Shown here: positions 28,427 to 38,743 of the stretch, in pieces
Numbering within the stretch: the stretch's first letter is position 1
Layout of the letters: every line of letters starts with the position of its first letter
DNA from: Anaplasma platys
GTDB taxonomy: Bacteria > Pseudomonadota > Alphaproteobacteria > Rickettsiales > Anaplasmataceae
Assembly: GCF_012790675.1 (NCBI RefSeq)
Contig: NZ_CP046391.1
Span: forward strand, 224,376-288,375
Direction: 5' to 3'
Length of the DNA: 64,000 nucleotides
Translations under genes and position numbers: made by a program
The notes under the pieces: model-generated
What the model was told of the DNA's origin: nothing
The model's database searches: none
What the model saw: only the letters and a program-made list of their open reading frames with translations

Positions 28427-29050
28427 TTAGCTTTTCTGGCTCAACAGGAACAGCTCGTCGTTCCCTTTTACACGCACTACTCTGTTTTCTACTATCTTTA
28501 CCCTTCCAAGAGCAATGAGCCTCACAGCTTCTGGGTAGCATAGGTGTTCAACAGAAAGAATGCGGTGAGAAAGGGTTTCAACAGTGTCGTCGTTCAATAC
28601 GGGGACTGCCGCCTGTAGGATGATGGGGCCACCATCAACTTCAGGACTGACATAATGCACGGTGCATCCTGCCACTTTTACTCCAGCATTGTACGCTTGC
28701 TCTTGTGCTTTTAGACCCTTGAACGATGGCAGAAGGGAGGGATGAATGTTTATGATTTTACCATGCCACTTGGTAACAAATTGTGCAGGCAACACACTCA
28801 TAAATCCAGCGAGGCAGACCAGCTCGACCTTGTGCTGCTCTAATATTGAAGAAATTCCCTCTGTATCCAAAGGTTTTCGGTTAACAGTAAATGCAGGTAC
28901 ACTGTATTGGGACGCTATTGTAATACCGTGTGCATTAACTTTATTGGATATAACACACGCAATAGTAGCGGGATACTCGCTGTCAACACAGGCTCGGGCC
29001 AACGCCTCCAAGTTAGATCCACGACCTGAGATTAGGACACCAATTCTCAA
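28427..29050 (-). CDS. purN: Phosphoribosylglycinamide formyltransferase PurN
   Basis: Transfers formyl from 10-formyl-THF to GAR in purine synthesis. The 207-residue length is typical. Motifs: N-terminal IGVLISGRGSNLEAL for phosphate binding, LAGFMSVLP, the catalytic INIHPSLLPSFKG (Asn/His), and GCTVHYVSPEVDGGPIILQAAVPV with the catalytic aspartate. The start is TTG at 29050 with AGGGG 5 bases upstream. It lies between pepA copies two and one, all on the minus strand, and 30 bases after pepA copy one, so it is probably transcribed with that gene. Confidence 0.96.
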   Translation of the reverse strand: MRIGVLISGRGSNLEALARACVDSEYPATIACVISNKVNAHGITIASQYSVPAFTVNRKPLDTEGISSILEQHKVELVCLAGFMSVLPAQFVTKWHGKIINIHPSLLPSFKGLKAQEQAYNAGVKVAGCTVHYVSPEVDGGPIILQAAVPVLNDDTVETLSHRILSVEHLCYPEAVRLIALGRVKIVENRVVRVKGNDELFLLSQKS

Positions 29051-29080
29051 AATGACCCCTTTCTAGTTATTGCGCGTGTC

Positions 29081-30598
29081 TTATGCCGTTGCGGTATCAG
29101 TAGCACCTTCGCAATGCAACTGAACGAACTTGTTTAACAACATAACACCGAAACCTGTAGCGCCTTTGGGAGAAATCTTAGACCCTGCGCTGTTCCAGGC
29201 CATCCCAGCTATATCAATGTGTGCCCAGGGAACGTTGTTCACAAAGCGCTGCAAAAACTGAGCGGCAGTGATACTGTCAGCACCGCGGTTATCTGTCGCT
29301 ATGTTTTTCATGTCAGCAACGGGTGAGTCAATCATCTTGTCATACGCATTACCCATGGGCATGCGCCACAGCTTTTCGTTGGTGACCTTGCCGGAAGCTA
29401 AAAGCTGCTCGGACAATTTGTCGTCGTTGGAGAACAATCCAGCATATTCCCCCTCTCCCAAGGCAACAACTATTGCGCCTGTCAATGTTGCTAGATCTAC
29501 CATGTACTTTGGTGAAAACGTTTTCTGTGTGTACCACAAGGCATCTGCTAGCAACAACCTGCCTTCCGCATCAGTATTCAAAACCTCTATTGTTTGCCCA
29601 GACATTGATGTAACAATATCTCCCGGCCGCTGTGCATTGCCACCTAGAGCATTTTCCACCAGTCCCACCACTCCTACGGCATTTACAGGTGCGTTTCTTG
29701 CAGCCAAAGCTCTCATCAGCCCTGCAACGGCAGCAGAACCTGCCATGTCATATTTCATGTCCCACATGCCTTTGGATGGCTTTAAAGAAACACCTCCTGT
29801 GTCAAATGTTACTCCCTTACCGACAAAGGCGAGGGTATCCTTGGATTTAGTGTCACCGTCCCACCTCATCACCACTAAGCATGACTTTTTGCTACTCCCT
29901 TGGCCAACGCCCAAAAGTGCCATCATACCAGCAGACCGCATTTGCTCTTCGTTGAGTATCTCCACCTTTGCTCCAAGTGGGGTAAGCTCGTCCCGGATGC
30001 GGTGTGCATACTCTTCGGGGTAGAGAACGTTTGCAGGTTCGGATACAAGCGATCTGGTGAAGAACACAGACTCGCCTTCAGTTTTTAGAAGCTCGAAATC
30101 ACTTTTCACTGCAGCTAAATCACCAGCGACTGCCAGTGTTATTTCTTCTACTTTTGCCTCATGCTCGCTCTTTTTACTTTTGAAGTATTTGTTGAAATTA
30201 AAACTACCAAGCATGGCACCATATGCCAGTCGTGACTCAATGCCTTGAGGAGGGATGATAACAGCCTTTGCTGCTTTAATTTCCTCCAAACGAGCATAAA
30301 TAGCGCCACCTAGTTCCATCGCCTTATTATGGTCAGATATAGTGTCTGATTTCTCTCCGAGCCCCATCAGCAACACGGTCCTGCTTTCCGAAGCCAGGAT
30401 TACCGGCATCGAACTAGCAAACTCGCCGGTAAACAACGACGCCTCCTTAGCTGCTAGCACTGCTTTCGCTTCTTGTGAGTGCAGCACGCCTCCATCTTCG
30501 AGTGTGTTCCCGCCCTTAAAGACACCGACCACAAGTACTGCTGTCTTTGGTAAAGCAGAAACACCTGAAGCCAAGCCAAAAAACGAAATGCTCGCCAT
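29081..30598 (-). CDS. pepA: Leucyl aminopeptidase PepA, intact copy
   Basis: M17 metallo-aminopeptidase, cytosolic and hexameric in the family, acting in peptide turnover. The 505-residue product has an N-terminal macro-like domain (about 1-165) and the catalytic domain. The metal and catalytic residues are intact in FVGKGVTFDTGGVSLKP, DMKYDMAGSAAV and VLNTDAEGRLLLAD. The start at 30598 (MASISFFGLASG) is chosen because it lines up with the start of copy two; the frame stays open 14 codons further to 30640. It is the upstream, best-preserved member of three paralogues and the only one free of frameshifts. purN follows after 30 bases. Confidence 0.93.
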   Translation of the reverse strand: MASISFFGLASGVSALPKTAVLVVGVFKGGNTLEDGGVLHSQEAKAVLAAKEASLFTGEFASSMPVILASESRTVLLMGLGEKSDTISDHNKAMELGGAIYARLEEIKAAKAVIIPPQGIESRLAYGAMLGSFNFNKYFKSKKSEHEAKVEEITLAVAGDLAAVKSDFELLKTEGESVFFTRSLVSEPANVLYPEEYAHRIRDELTPLGAKVEILNEEQMRSAGMMALLGVGQGSSKKSCLVVMRWDGDTKSKDTLAFVGKGVTFDTGGVSLKPSKGMWDMKYDMAGSAAVAGLMRALAARNAPVNAVGVVGLVENALGGNAQRPGDIVTSMSGQTIEVLNTDAEGRLLLADALWYTQKTFSPKYMVDLATLTGAIVVALGEGEYAGLFSNDDKLSEQLLASGKVTNEKLWRMPMGNAYDKMIDSPVADMKNIATDNRGADSITAAQFLQRFVNNVPWAHIDIAGMAWNSAGSKISPKGATGFGVMLLNKFVQLHCEGATDTATA

Positions 30599-30963
30599 AA
30601 AACCACCATTAGCAAAGTATGGCTGCCATTCTAGCTTCATTCGATGGTCATATCAAGCTGGTAGTGCACTAGGGTTGCGGCGCAGCAAGGTCTCTCTGTT
30701 TTAGTTAATGCTGGAAAATGATGTTTTTCGCATTTCAGGAAGACGGGTTTACTGTTCTGTGTATTTTCCAGAATTGTACAATACAATGGGTCTAAGTTTC
30801 AGGGGCACAGGCGGGTAGCGATATGAGACTCATTTTCTCCCGTGTGTGGTGCTTCTTGTTGGCAAAAGTTTATCAAATAGTTATATAGGAAATTACATGG
30901 GTTTTCCTGCATCGGGCTTTGTTTTGCCCAGAGATGGAGGCTGTGCTAGACGTTCGTTGCTGC

Positions 30964-31632
30964 ATGTCAGAGGGTAGGAGATTGAAAAGGTTCTTTTTAA
31001 GAAGTGTGTGGTTAACAACGATGATTGTTTGTCTACAGAATTTCCTTGTGGTTCGTGCATGGGCTGTAGACCCGGTTATAGTGAACTGCATTGAAACTCC
31101 CGGCATAGAAGCTGATAGCGAAAATTATAAGCCTACTGTTTTCAATCTCACTAATGACCTTACTAGACGCGTTGGTAGCGCTGTTGTCGCTGAGGGAGAG
31201 GTGGTGTATCTTGTTGGAAGGGTTACGGATTCACTATGCAGACCGGTGTCTAATGTTAACGTTTTCGTGTGGCAGGCTGATTCCAAAGGTAAATATAGCA
31301 AGGATGAAGGCTTTGACCGGAGGTTTAACGGGTCGGGTAAAGTTACGACCGATAACCTGGGAAATTACGGTTTTATAACCATAGTTCCTGGAGGGCATTT
31401 TGGGGGGTCTCCAAGAGTACATTTCCTTGTGAAGCACCCAGAGCTTCCTGACTTTCAGACGGAAATGTTTTTCGAAGGAAAGGGCAGTGAAGGGCACTCG
31501 AGTTTGAGTCGGATTCCGGGATCCATGAGGAAGCTGCTTACGGCGCGGCTTATTGGAGAGGAAGGTGGGGTTAAAATATATGAGTTTAATCTCACATTTC
31601 CGGGAAAAGATGACGTGATGCATGAGTGGTGA
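30964..31632 (+). CDS. Secreted intradiol-dioxygenase-fold protein
   Basis: Annotated relatives are called protocatechuate 3,4-dioxygenase beta subunit. A basic start and hydrophobic helix (RRLKRFFLRSVWLTTMIV) ending near VRAWA form a signal peptide. The core matches the family beta-sandwich: LVGRVTDSLCRPVSNVNVFVWQAD, GKYSKDEGFDRRFNGSGKVTTD, YGFITIVPGG, then RVHFLVKHPEL and QTEMFFEG. The usual iron site HxH reads RVHF with one histidine, so ring-cleavage activity is doubtful. The start is uncertain: ATG 30964, ATG 30934 and TTG 30919 are in frame and none has a clear ribosome site. The substrate is unknown. Confidence 0.75.
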   Translation: MSEGRRLKRFFLRSVWLTTMIVCLQNFLVVRAWAVDPVIVNCIETPGIEADSENYKPTVFNLTNDLTRRVGSAVVAEGEVVYLVGRVTDSLCRPVSNVNVFVWQADSKGKYSKDEGFDRRFNGSGKVTTDNLGNYGFITIVPGGHFGGSPRVHFLVKHPELPDFQTEMFFEGKGSEGHSSLSRIPGSMRKLLTARLIGEEGGVKIYEFNLTFPGKDDVMHEW

Positions 31633-31830
31633 AATTGGCCATCAAGGTTGCGTACATTACCTATGCGGTTTTTACTTTCTGAACTTTAAGGGGCAAGAGT
31701 CAATTGACAGTACCTGCTGTTAGTAGTACACTACGAGCGTGTGTGTGGTCTGTTGCTATGGTGATGGGTGTAGGGATTTGCTGGGGGAGTTGTACTCAAG
31801 AGTCGTCTGAGGTCTCCACGGAGGGGTTAG

Positions 31831-32547
31831 ATGGCGCCTTCTAGAGGAGTGGTAACCCGTGGTTACTCAGCGTTTTCGTGGTATTTAAGGGTTTCTATGG
31901 CCCTTGCAGTTTTAGCTATAGCTCCGCTGATAATGTTGTACTTGGCGTTTGGTGCGCTGCTAGGGGCGGTACACCGCAGTTCTCAGCGTGTGCGTGGCGT
32001 CAGTAGCGTCAAGAGCGGTTGTGTCTTTAAAGGACCTTTTTGCAGCCTTTTGGGACACAACGCGGCTCAGTTTTTTGCTTACTGGCATGTATTTGCCAGT
32101 AACGTGGTGTTTTTTACGCTACTTACCGCTGCTGTACTGAAAATCGCGAGCCCAGCCATGACAGTATCGGCAGCATTTAAAGCAGCGGCGTTGGCTTCTC
32201 TAGGTCCAGCATGTGTTCTGTGTGTCATGTCTGTGGCGTATTACAGTTTTTCCAGGTTTTTTCGGTCCAGTAGCCGGCTCTTGATGGAATACTGTACGAG
32301 GCTGCAAGTGCATGATCACGAGGTTGGGCGTGATGGATTTAAAGACTCGGTTCTGGATTTGATGCTTCGGGACCAGGTTGAGGGCTATTCTAGCATGTCA
32401 TCCCTATCCAGGCATGATAAACAGCTGTTGTTCGGTGTTCCTACGACGTTGGTTGCCATTTGTTGCTATGAGTATGACCTATGTACGGGGCAAGAGCGAG
32501 AAGTACGTGATGTCACGGAGCAGTGCAGAGATCGCTTTGGTGGGTGA
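31831..32547 (+). CDS. Membrane protein of unknown function (3 TM segments)
   Basis: Not recognised. ATG 31831 has a strong GGAGGGG site 4 bases upstream. The 238-residue product has three hydrophobic helices: about residues 22-48 (MALAVLAIAPLIMLYLAFGALL region), 78-105 and 112-137. A polar C-terminal ~95 residues follows, with Asp/Glu/Arg-rich stretches and several Cys. After its stop another frame stays open to 32791 and could be a lost extension. It precedes a second, larger membrane protein on the same strand. Confidence 0.62.
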   Translation: MAPSRGVVTRGYSAFSWYLRVSMALAVLAIAPLIMLYLAFGALLGAVHRSSQRVRGVSSVKSGCVFKGPFCSLLGHNAAQFFAYWHVFASNVVFFTLLTAAVLKIASPAMTVSAAFKAAALASLGPACVLCVMSVAYYSFSRFFRSSSRLLMEYCTRLQVHDHEVGRDGFKDSVLDLMLRDQVEGYSSMSSLSRHDKQLLFGVPTTLVAICCYEYDLCTGQEREVRDVTEQCRDRFGG

Positions 32548-32886
32548 TCTTCCGGATCTTGTGAGGGGATTTGGATTTTTAGCGCCTAACCACCGTGCGC
32601 CTAGGGGCTCTTTGGTTTACATGGGAAAAATAAGGCTCTATAGTGTTACAAGCCATGCTTCGCTAGACTGCGGTCAGGGTGGAGGAGCTCTGGTTTGTGC
32701 TTGTCTGTGGGGTTCGGGCTCTTATGTGAGCCAAAAATTGGGGGTTAATGAGGAGACTGCTGCAAGTTCCGGTTGTATAGACGCGCTCTGATGTTAGGAG
32801 ATTGTTAGTTGTTATTGGTATCATGAGATACAGCAGGCTGGCGAGTTTTCAGCTTGTGAATGTTGCAGGACTTTCCTAGTTTCGTT

Positions 32887-34578
32887 ATGCTGGCAGCTCG
32901 TGAAAACTTGAACGGAAGCGAAGAAGTTGCAGCCTCTGTTGAGCATGAGGCAAGGAGGGGGCCTGTTGTTCGCGCTGTAGGCGATGAGAAGGAGTATGAC
33001 TTAAAAAACCGAATTTTTATCTGCTACATTCTCTGTACTTCTATATTGTGTGCGGTACCATTGGTACCCTACCTTGTGTCCAAGGAGCTATACAAGAGAG
33101 GGCGAAGGACAGGTGCGGCAATCAGCATGGAGGTATTCATGCTGTCGCATTGTATGTTGACCTTCAGCTTGGTATTCATCAAAGTCTTGCACTTTTTGAA
33201 TAAGACATATGGCAACTTTCTCAGTGGCTTTTTTATAACAAACCGGGACTTGGCTATCCTGGCTCTTGGAGTCATGTGTGCGTTTCCTGTGTTATGTTTT
33301 GTATTGGCCATTAGGTACTCGATAGTATACGACATGGTCAAGACTCGGAACTACAGCGTGGTGGAGGCGCTTCTTTCTCGCAGTTATCTGAGCGATGTCT
33401 CCCGCGGCATTCCAGCTCTGGTTTGTTATACCGGGCGTAGTGGTCCTCTACTTATACGAGAGAACGGCAGAAAACGGAAGCGCTACGGGGCTGACATATT
33501 TTTCGATGTTTATATATATAGCACTTCGTATCTTCTAGTATTGCCGTCGTGTCTTGCGCTTCTTTGTGATTTTTTCCAGAGAAAGAAAAAAAGAACCGCC
33601 ATGGCTGTGACAAGGGTGTTAGCAGTCTCTGCGCACATGTTATTGACCAATGTGCTTGTAGTGAGTGCTGTCACCTATGTCTTAGAGAAATTTTATAAGC
33701 ACATAGTTTTCGTGAAGCTCCATGCAGATAGCGCGAGCATTGCGCTGCTGAATGGTATAATTGTTTCGTCCTTGATACTAGCCGTAGCAGTTGTGTATTG
33801 CTACTGGGAGATAGGGGCAAAAGAATACGGGCATCCGGAAGAGATCTCGGATGATGTGGCACGTTCTGTGCTCAAGTTTGGCATTCTTACTGTCTGCGTG
33901 AATTGCGTATGCTCACTGTTTCGCGACAGGGCGGAGCTTTCAGGTAGGGGGTTTAAATACGGGAAGAAGAGATTTGTACATGAACTAGTACGACGCATAA
34001 CGGATGCTTTATTCATTGTCCCTGCACTGTTTTGGCAGCTCTCTAATGTGTTCCGTAATAGTAACCGTAAGATGTTAGCCGCTGTAGCAAATAGAGCGTG
34101 TCTCTATACCGAGATTTTCTTGGGCAATCTGCTGATTTTTTCCTTGGGGCTGTACGCTGTTGCACAAATTCCTGCGATGAGTATTCTTCTCCCCTTAACA
34201 GCGTTCCAGACCTGTATTTTCCTCGGGTCCATTATTACATCTGTTGTTGTTTTCGGTGCTATAGCGCGGGATTTATACGGGGTGCGTACTGCAATGTCCA
34301 AGGACGAGAGATGGGAAGATGTTGTTTGGCTCAACGAGCAATTGAGCAACACCGTATCAAATTTTGGAGTATTAAATCTGATTGCTGCTGGCTTATTGTC
34401 AATCAGAGCCAATAGAAGGAGAGCTCCGGATTATGTGCAAGATGGAGAAGTGTCTCCCGTTATCAATGAGATGGAGCAACCAGCCAGGGTTGTTGTGCGT
34501 GAAAACGAAGTTGACAGCTATTCAGCCGGTGAGGAGGTTTGGGATCGCGATGACGACAAAGCGCCACTTATATGCTGA
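32887..34578 (+). CDS. Polytopic membrane protein of unknown function
   Basis: Not recognised. From ATG 32887 the product is 563 residues with about ten hydrophobic segments, including FICYILCTSILCAVPLVPYL near the start, LAILALGVMCAFPVLCFVLA, LLVLPSCLALLCDFF and IFLGSIITSVVVFG. A basic loop (RENGRKRKRYG) and an acidic C-terminal tail of about 50 residues also stand out. A TTG at 32860 could add nine residues; neither start has a clear ribosome site. It has no transporter signature I can name. It may be functionally paired with the membrane protein upstream, which is inference from order only. Confidence 0.7.
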   Translation: MLAARENLNGSEEVAASVEHEARRGPVVRAVGDEKEYDLKNRIFICYILCTSILCAVPLVPYLVSKELYKRGRRTGAAISMEVFMLSHCMLTFSLVFIKVLHFLNKTYGNFLSGFFITNRDLAILALGVMCAFPVLCFVLAIRYSIVYDMVKTRNYSVVEALLSRSYLSDVSRGIPALVCYTGRSGPLLIRENGRKRKRYGADIFFDVYIYSTSYLLVLPSCLALLCDFFQRKKKRTAMAVTRVLAVSAHMLLTNVLVVSAVTYVLEKFYKHIVFVKLHADSASIALLNGIIVSSLILAVAVVYCYWEIGAKEYGHPEEISDDVARSVLKFGILTVCVNCVCSLFRDRAELSGRGFKYGKKRFVHELVRRITDALFIVPALFWQLSNVFRNSNRKMLAAVANRACLYTEIFLGNLLIFSLGLYAVAQIPAMSILLPLTAFQTCIFLGSIITSVVVFGAIARDLYGVRTAMSKDERWEDVVWLNEQLSNTVSNFGVLNLIAAGLLSIRANRRRAPDYVQDGEVSPVINEMEQPARVVVRENEVDSYSAGEEVWDRDDDKAPLIC

Positions 34579-34888
34579 TGTAACTTGTTGCAGGCTTCTA
34601 TTCTATTATATAAAGAAAAGGTCATGGCCTTTCCGTGAAGTTATTTCTCGGTTAGGATATGATCGTTGTGCGTGATGGCGGTGTAAGGGCAATAGTAGCT
34701 CTGTGATGCCATGGTATATTGGAATACCGCGGGCGTTTTAGAGAAAAGAGGTGTGCTTTTTTCTGGATGTGAGCACCACTTTTGATGTGGTTATTTGTCT
34801 TCTTTCAGAATATTCTTGCAGCTGCTACAGGGTGAGCATAAACCCACCCCGCGACTGTCGCAGCAACCTGGATGTTTCCTCTAACCAG
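34579..34888. other. Gene-free gap between convergent membrane protein and clpB genes
   Basis: About 310 bases. I see no gene, RNA or clear intrinsic terminator in it. Confidence 0.4.
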
Positions 34889-37465
34889 CTATTTACCTAC
34901 ATGCTTGATCACTAGCACATCGTTTTCTGTGTGTACTTCGAGCACGCTGCCTTCCTCTATTTTATCTTCAAGCAAAAGATGAGCTAACTGGTTTTGAATA
35001 TTCTGCTGTATTAGTCTTTTCAGAGGCCGTGCCCCGTACACTTCGTCATATCCGTTTTCTGCAAGCCATTTCTTTGCTTCAGGGCGCAAAGTGATCGAAA
35101 TTCCTTTATCGCTGATGGTTTCCTGTAAGTGATTGAGTTGCACGTCTACAATTTGTTCTATGTGCTCTTTAGTGAGCCTGTTGAAGATCATAATCTCATC
35201 TAGCCTGTTTAAAAATTCTGGCCTAAACGATCTGCTGAGAATCTCAAGCACAGTCTGTCTTATCTTTGGAGAATTACAATCCTCTGAACTATTCACCAGA
35301 ATTTCTTGCCCAATATTAGAAGTCAGGATCAAGATTGTATTCTTGAAGTTAACTAAATTTCCTCTACTGTCAGTGAGATGCCCCTCATCTAAAACTTGTA
35401 GAAGCAAATTGAAGACGTCGGCATGGGCTTTTTCAATCTCATCAAACAAAATTACCTTGTAGGGACGCCTGCGTACCGCCTCAGTTAATAGGCCCCCTTG
35501 CTCGTACCCTACGTATCCTGGAGGCGCTCCTATAAGCTTTGCCACAGAATGCTTTTCCATAAACTCTGACATGTCAAAGCGCAATAGAGCAGAGCGCGAG
35601 TCAAATAAAAACTCACTTAAAGCTTTGGTCAGTTCGGTTTTCCCCACTCCAGTGGGACCAAGAAACAGAAATGATCCCATAGGCCGCTGAGAATCCTGGA
35701 CTCCGGCTCTGGATCTACGCACTGCATTGCTAACCGCGGCAACTGCGCTGTCTTGGCCAATGACAACTTTCTTTAGCGCCTCTTCCATATGTAACAGCTT
35801 TTCCTTCTCGCTGTTCAAGACGCTATCCACAGGAATTCCCGTCCATCGGGAAACAATGGCTGCAACGTCATTGGCGCTAATTTCCTTTCTCAAAAGCGTT
35901 CCAGCGACCTCTTCGTGTTTCTTGAGCTCGCTCTCCAAGGATGGAATAATTCCGTACATCAATTCTCCAGCACGAGAAAGATTGCCCATTCTTTGAGCCT
36001 GCTCAAGCTCTATCCTGGCGCTATCCAGAGCTTCTGTTAGCTCTTGCATTTTTGCTATTTTGCCCTTTTCAGCCTGCCACTTGCTATTTAAATCGCAAGC
36101 CTTGGCGCTGAGGCTCTTGAGTTCCTTTTCAATGACTTCCAACCGTTGTGCAGCAGTATCTGTTTTTTCGTTTTTTAGAGCTTCAGCTTCTATTTTCAGC
36201 TGCATTATTTGTCGCTCTATACCGTCGATGACTTCGGGTTTACTGTCTATTTCTATCCTGGCGCGACTTGCTGCTTCATCAATAAGGTCTATTGCTTTAT
36301 CTGGCAAAAACCTATCAGGGATGTATCTACTTGATAAGTTAGCAGCGGCTACGATTGCCCCATCGGAGATTCTTATACCATGATGCAGCTCGTATTTTTC
36401 CTTGATGCCACGGAGTATAGATGTAGTTTCGCTGATGCTAGGCTCTGCTACAAACACTGGCTGGAATCTTCTTGCAAGTGCAGGATCCTTCTCAATGTTT
36501 TCGCGATATTCATCAAGAGTAGTGGCCCCAACACACCTAAGCTCTCCCCTAGCTAGCATGGGTTTCAAGATGTTGGATGCATCCATAGAGTCACCAGTGG
36601 AACCCGCGCCCACAAGCATGTGTAGCTCATCTATAAAGAGTATAATTTTGCCATCAGATGCTGTGATCTGTGATAGCACCGCCTTCAATCGTTCTTCGAA
36701 TTCCCCCCTATATTTTGTGCCAGCAACCAAGGCCGCAAGGTCTAAGGAAAGCACCCGCGCATCCTGTAGCCATTGGGGGATATTTCCAGATACGATTTCC
36801 TGCACAAGCCCCTCAACTATGGCACTCTTGCCAACGCCGGGTTCCCCGATCAATGCGGGGTTGTTTTTTGTTCTTCGGGACAGAACCTGAATCAGTCGCC
36901 GGGTTTCGTCACTCCGTCCGATAACTGGATCCATTTTGCCTGCGGCAGCCAGTGCAGTAAGATCGTGGGTGTATTTCTTGAGAGCGTCAAACTTGTTTTC
37001 TGCGGTTGCGCTGTCAGCCTTAGACCCGCCACGCATTTTTTCTATGTGTGTTCCCAACTTTTGTGGGGTAACACCACAGTTCTGCAGTATTCTCGATACA
37101 TTACTCTCTACTATCGTCAGTGCTTGCAGTAGCCTCTCAGTAGTCACATAAGCGTCTTGGTTTCTCTTAGCGATGCAGGTAGCTTCCTCCAACACTCGTG
37201 CCATTTCTCTTGATAGGCTTAGGTGCCCACTACCAGACCCGCTTACCACAGGTAGCTTACCTAGGTGTTGTTCAAGTTCGGTATTCATTGTGCTGGTATT
37301 GACGCTTAGTGACGACAATATGTCATCAACAATGCCGCCCTTTTCTTCCAGCATCACATGAAGCAAGTGTTCTGGCAAAAGCAACTGGTGCCCTGAGGAT
37401 ATTGCAAATACCTGAGCGCGCATTATGTATCCCTTTGCCGATTCAGTAAATTTGTTCAAATCCAT
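34889..37465 (-). CDS. clpB: ATP-dependent disaggregase ClpB
   Basis: Hsp100 chaperone that threads aggregated proteins through its hexamer with DnaK/DnaJ. The 858-residue length is normal. Order of parts: Clp N domain (1-145), AAA-1 with Walker [14 protein letters not shown] near 205, a long coiled-coil M domain (about 400-525), then AAA-2 with [14 protein letters not shown] near 605. The substrate pore loop YVGYEQGG is visible, as is the arginine-rich C-terminal sensor [13 protein letters not shown] at 37465. A possible heat-shock promoter lies 34-64 bases upstream. Confidence 0.97.
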   Translation of the reverse strand: MDLNKFTESAKGYIMRAQVFAISSGHQLLLPEHLLHVMLEEKGGIVDDILSSLSVNTSTMNTELEQHLGKLPVVSGSGSGHLSLSREMARVLEEATCIAKRNQDAYVTTERLLQALTIVESNVSRILQNCGVTPQKLGTHIEKMRGGSKADSATAENKFDALKKYTHDLTALAAAGKMDPVIGRSDETRRLIQVLSRRTKNNPALIGEPGVGKSAIVEGLVQEIVSGNIPQWLQDARVLSLDLAALVAGTKYRGEFEERLKAVLSQITASDGKIILFIDELHMLVGAGSTGDSMDASNILKPMLARGELRCVGATTLDEYRENIEKDPALARRFQPVFVAEPSISETTSILRGIKEKYELHHGIRISDGAIVAAANLSSRYIPDRFLPDKAIDLIDEAASRARIEIDSKPEVIDGIERQIMQLKIEAEALKNEKTDTAAQRLEVIEKELKSLSAKACDLNSKWQAEKGKIAKMQELTEALDSARIELEQAQRMGNLSRAGELMYGIIPSLESELKKHEEVAGTLLRKEISANDVAAIVSRWTGIPVDSVLNSEKEKLLHMEEALKKVVIGQDSAVAAVSNAVRRSRAGVQDSQRPMGSFLFLGPTGVGKTELTKALSEFLFDSRSALLRFDMSEFMEKHSVAKLIGAPPGYVGYEQGGLLTEAVRRRPYKVILFDEIEKAHADVFNLLLQVLDEGHLTDSRGNLVNFKNTILILTSNIGQEILVNSSEDCNSPKIRQTVLEILSRSFRPEFLNRLDEIMIFNRLTKEHIEQIVDVQLNHLQETISDKGISITLRPEAKKWLAENGYDEVYGARPLKRLIQQNIQNQLAHLLLEDKIEEGSVLEVHTENDVLVIKHVGK

Positions 37466-37498
37466 GGCAACACGTCCCCATATTCATACTCATCCCTA

Positions 37499-37529
37499 TA
37501 GATAGGTATTAACTTTATAAAATTTAAAG
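37499..37529 (-). promoter_or_regulatory. Possible sigma-32-like promoter of clpB
   Basis: Read on the minus strand, CTTTAAA (37523-37529) and CCTATCTA (37499-37506) are 16 bases apart. This resembles CTTGAAA / CCCATNTA of RpoH promoters with one -35 change, and the -10 is like that of the groES promoter in this window. It lies a suitable distance before the clpB ATG. Confidence 0.4.
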
Positions 37530-37665
37530 GTTACACCATGTAAAAAGCAGAACTGCAAGTAGAAACCTCTAAAAACATACTTCCCAAGTGGTGTCAAGCT
37601 GAGTGAGCTGAACTTATTTTGCTTGTCAACTTTTTGCAGAGGAAGTACCATGCGGACCTGTATTT

Positions 37666-38409
37666 ATGGTGGCACGAGCCAGTGTGATGGAAGGCCTTTT
37701 GCATGGTAAGGTTGCGTTAATTACTGGAGCCTCAGGCAGTATAGGATCTGCGGTCGCTGAAAGATTTGCCAGGGAGGGGGCCGGTGTTGTCCTTGCGGCA
37801 CGCAATGTAGGAAATATGAAGTCTCTCTGCGAAGAGATACAGTCGTCCGGAGGTGAAGTAATGCTGGCGGCTATAGACTTGAGTGACCAGGAAAGTATCA
37901 AGAGTCTGGCCCTGTCCATAGAAAATAAATATAGCAGGCTTGATATTTTGGTGTCTGCAGCTGCTGTGGCGGGTAGTATTGCATCGGTGCAAGAATGCGA
38001 AGTTTCAATGTGGCAAGAAATCATGGGGGTGAATCTATATGCGAACTGGCATCTTATTCGCCAGTTTGATGCGCTCCTGAAGAACTCAGAAGCGGGTAGG
38101 GCGATTTTTGTCACATCCGAAGCGCCAAGGGCCTTGTTGAGTTATTCATATTTTGCTCCATACGCTACAAGTAAGGTTGCATTGGAAGCATTGGTCCAGG
38201 TTTATGCCGCAGAAACTAAGCATAGCAAGCTCTGCGTTAATATGGTGTGTCCAGGTCCTGTAGCAAGTAGTATTTATTCAGCTATATTCCCTGCGCAAGA
38301 CCAGACTAAACTTCCGCAGCCAAGGCAGTTGACTGACAAGTTTGTTGAGCTTGCTAGTGATGAGTGCAATACCACCGGTCAAGTGTATGAGCTGACTGTC
38401 TCAGAATAG
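37666..38409 (+). CDS. Short-chain dehydrogenase/reductase (SDR)
   Basis: Classical SDR of 247 residues. The N-terminal dinucleotide motif is VALITGASGSIGSAVAERF, the middle has DILVSAAAVAG in place of NNAG, and the active site has serine near VTSEAPRA and Tyr/Lys in YFAPYATSKVALE. LCVNMVCPGPVAS is the usual structural segment. Substrate unknown; the sequence is not clearly FabG. ATG 37666 and ATG 37687 are both in frame without strong ribosome sites. It is divergent from clpB and convergent with groEL. Confidence 0.88.
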   Translation: MVARASVMEGLLHGKVALITGASGSIGSAVAERFAREGAGVVLAARNVGNMKSLCEEIQSSGGEVMLAAIDLSDQESIKSLALSIENKYSRLDILVSAAAVAGSIASVQECEVSMWQEIMGVNLYANWHLIRQFDALLKNSEAGRAIFVTSEAPRALLSYSYFAPYATSKVALEALVQVYAAETKHSKLCVNMVCPGPVASSIYSAIFPAQDQTKLPQPRQLTDKFVELASDECNTTGQVYELTVSE

Positions 38410-38743
38410 TCAGCGCCCTCGAGAGTTCTCTTTTTCAGTAGGTTGCTTTGATATCAGGGTTACTGACGTATGGGCAGGCACCTTATGCCTTCACGAAGCA
38501 GTTGGCAGCGTGCTTTCCAAATGGCCGCCCCCTCGTCTTCTTTTTTCTTCTTACTCTCTTCTGCCGCAGTTTTATGGTGGGGAATTTGCTCGATTACACG
38601 TCTCAAAGCATCAGATAAGCACCCAACGGTGCCCAGTTTGCTGGCCGGGTAGGTTTTCGCAACACATAAATAACGAGCACCCACCCGGCACAGTCAAAAA
38701 CTGTTTGTGCTAAAACAACGCACCATAGGTGCAGAGCGCCTGC
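38410..38743. other. Gap between SDR gene and groEL
   Basis: The flanking genes converge. A 74-codon minus-strand frame (38460-38684) contains a lysine/glutamate run (EESKKKKEDE) but has no family or ribosome site, so I do not call it. No clear terminator. Confidence 0.4.

Noticed and set aside
32378..32791. Frame overlapping the end of the 3-helix membrane protein
   Set aside because: Most of it is a shadow of the upstream gene. The part after 32547 could be a lost extension but nothing confirms it.
38460..38684. 74-codon minus-strand frame downstream of groEL with a Lys/Glu run
   Set aside because: No ribosome site or family. The overlapping plus-strand frame is equally open, so chance is likely.
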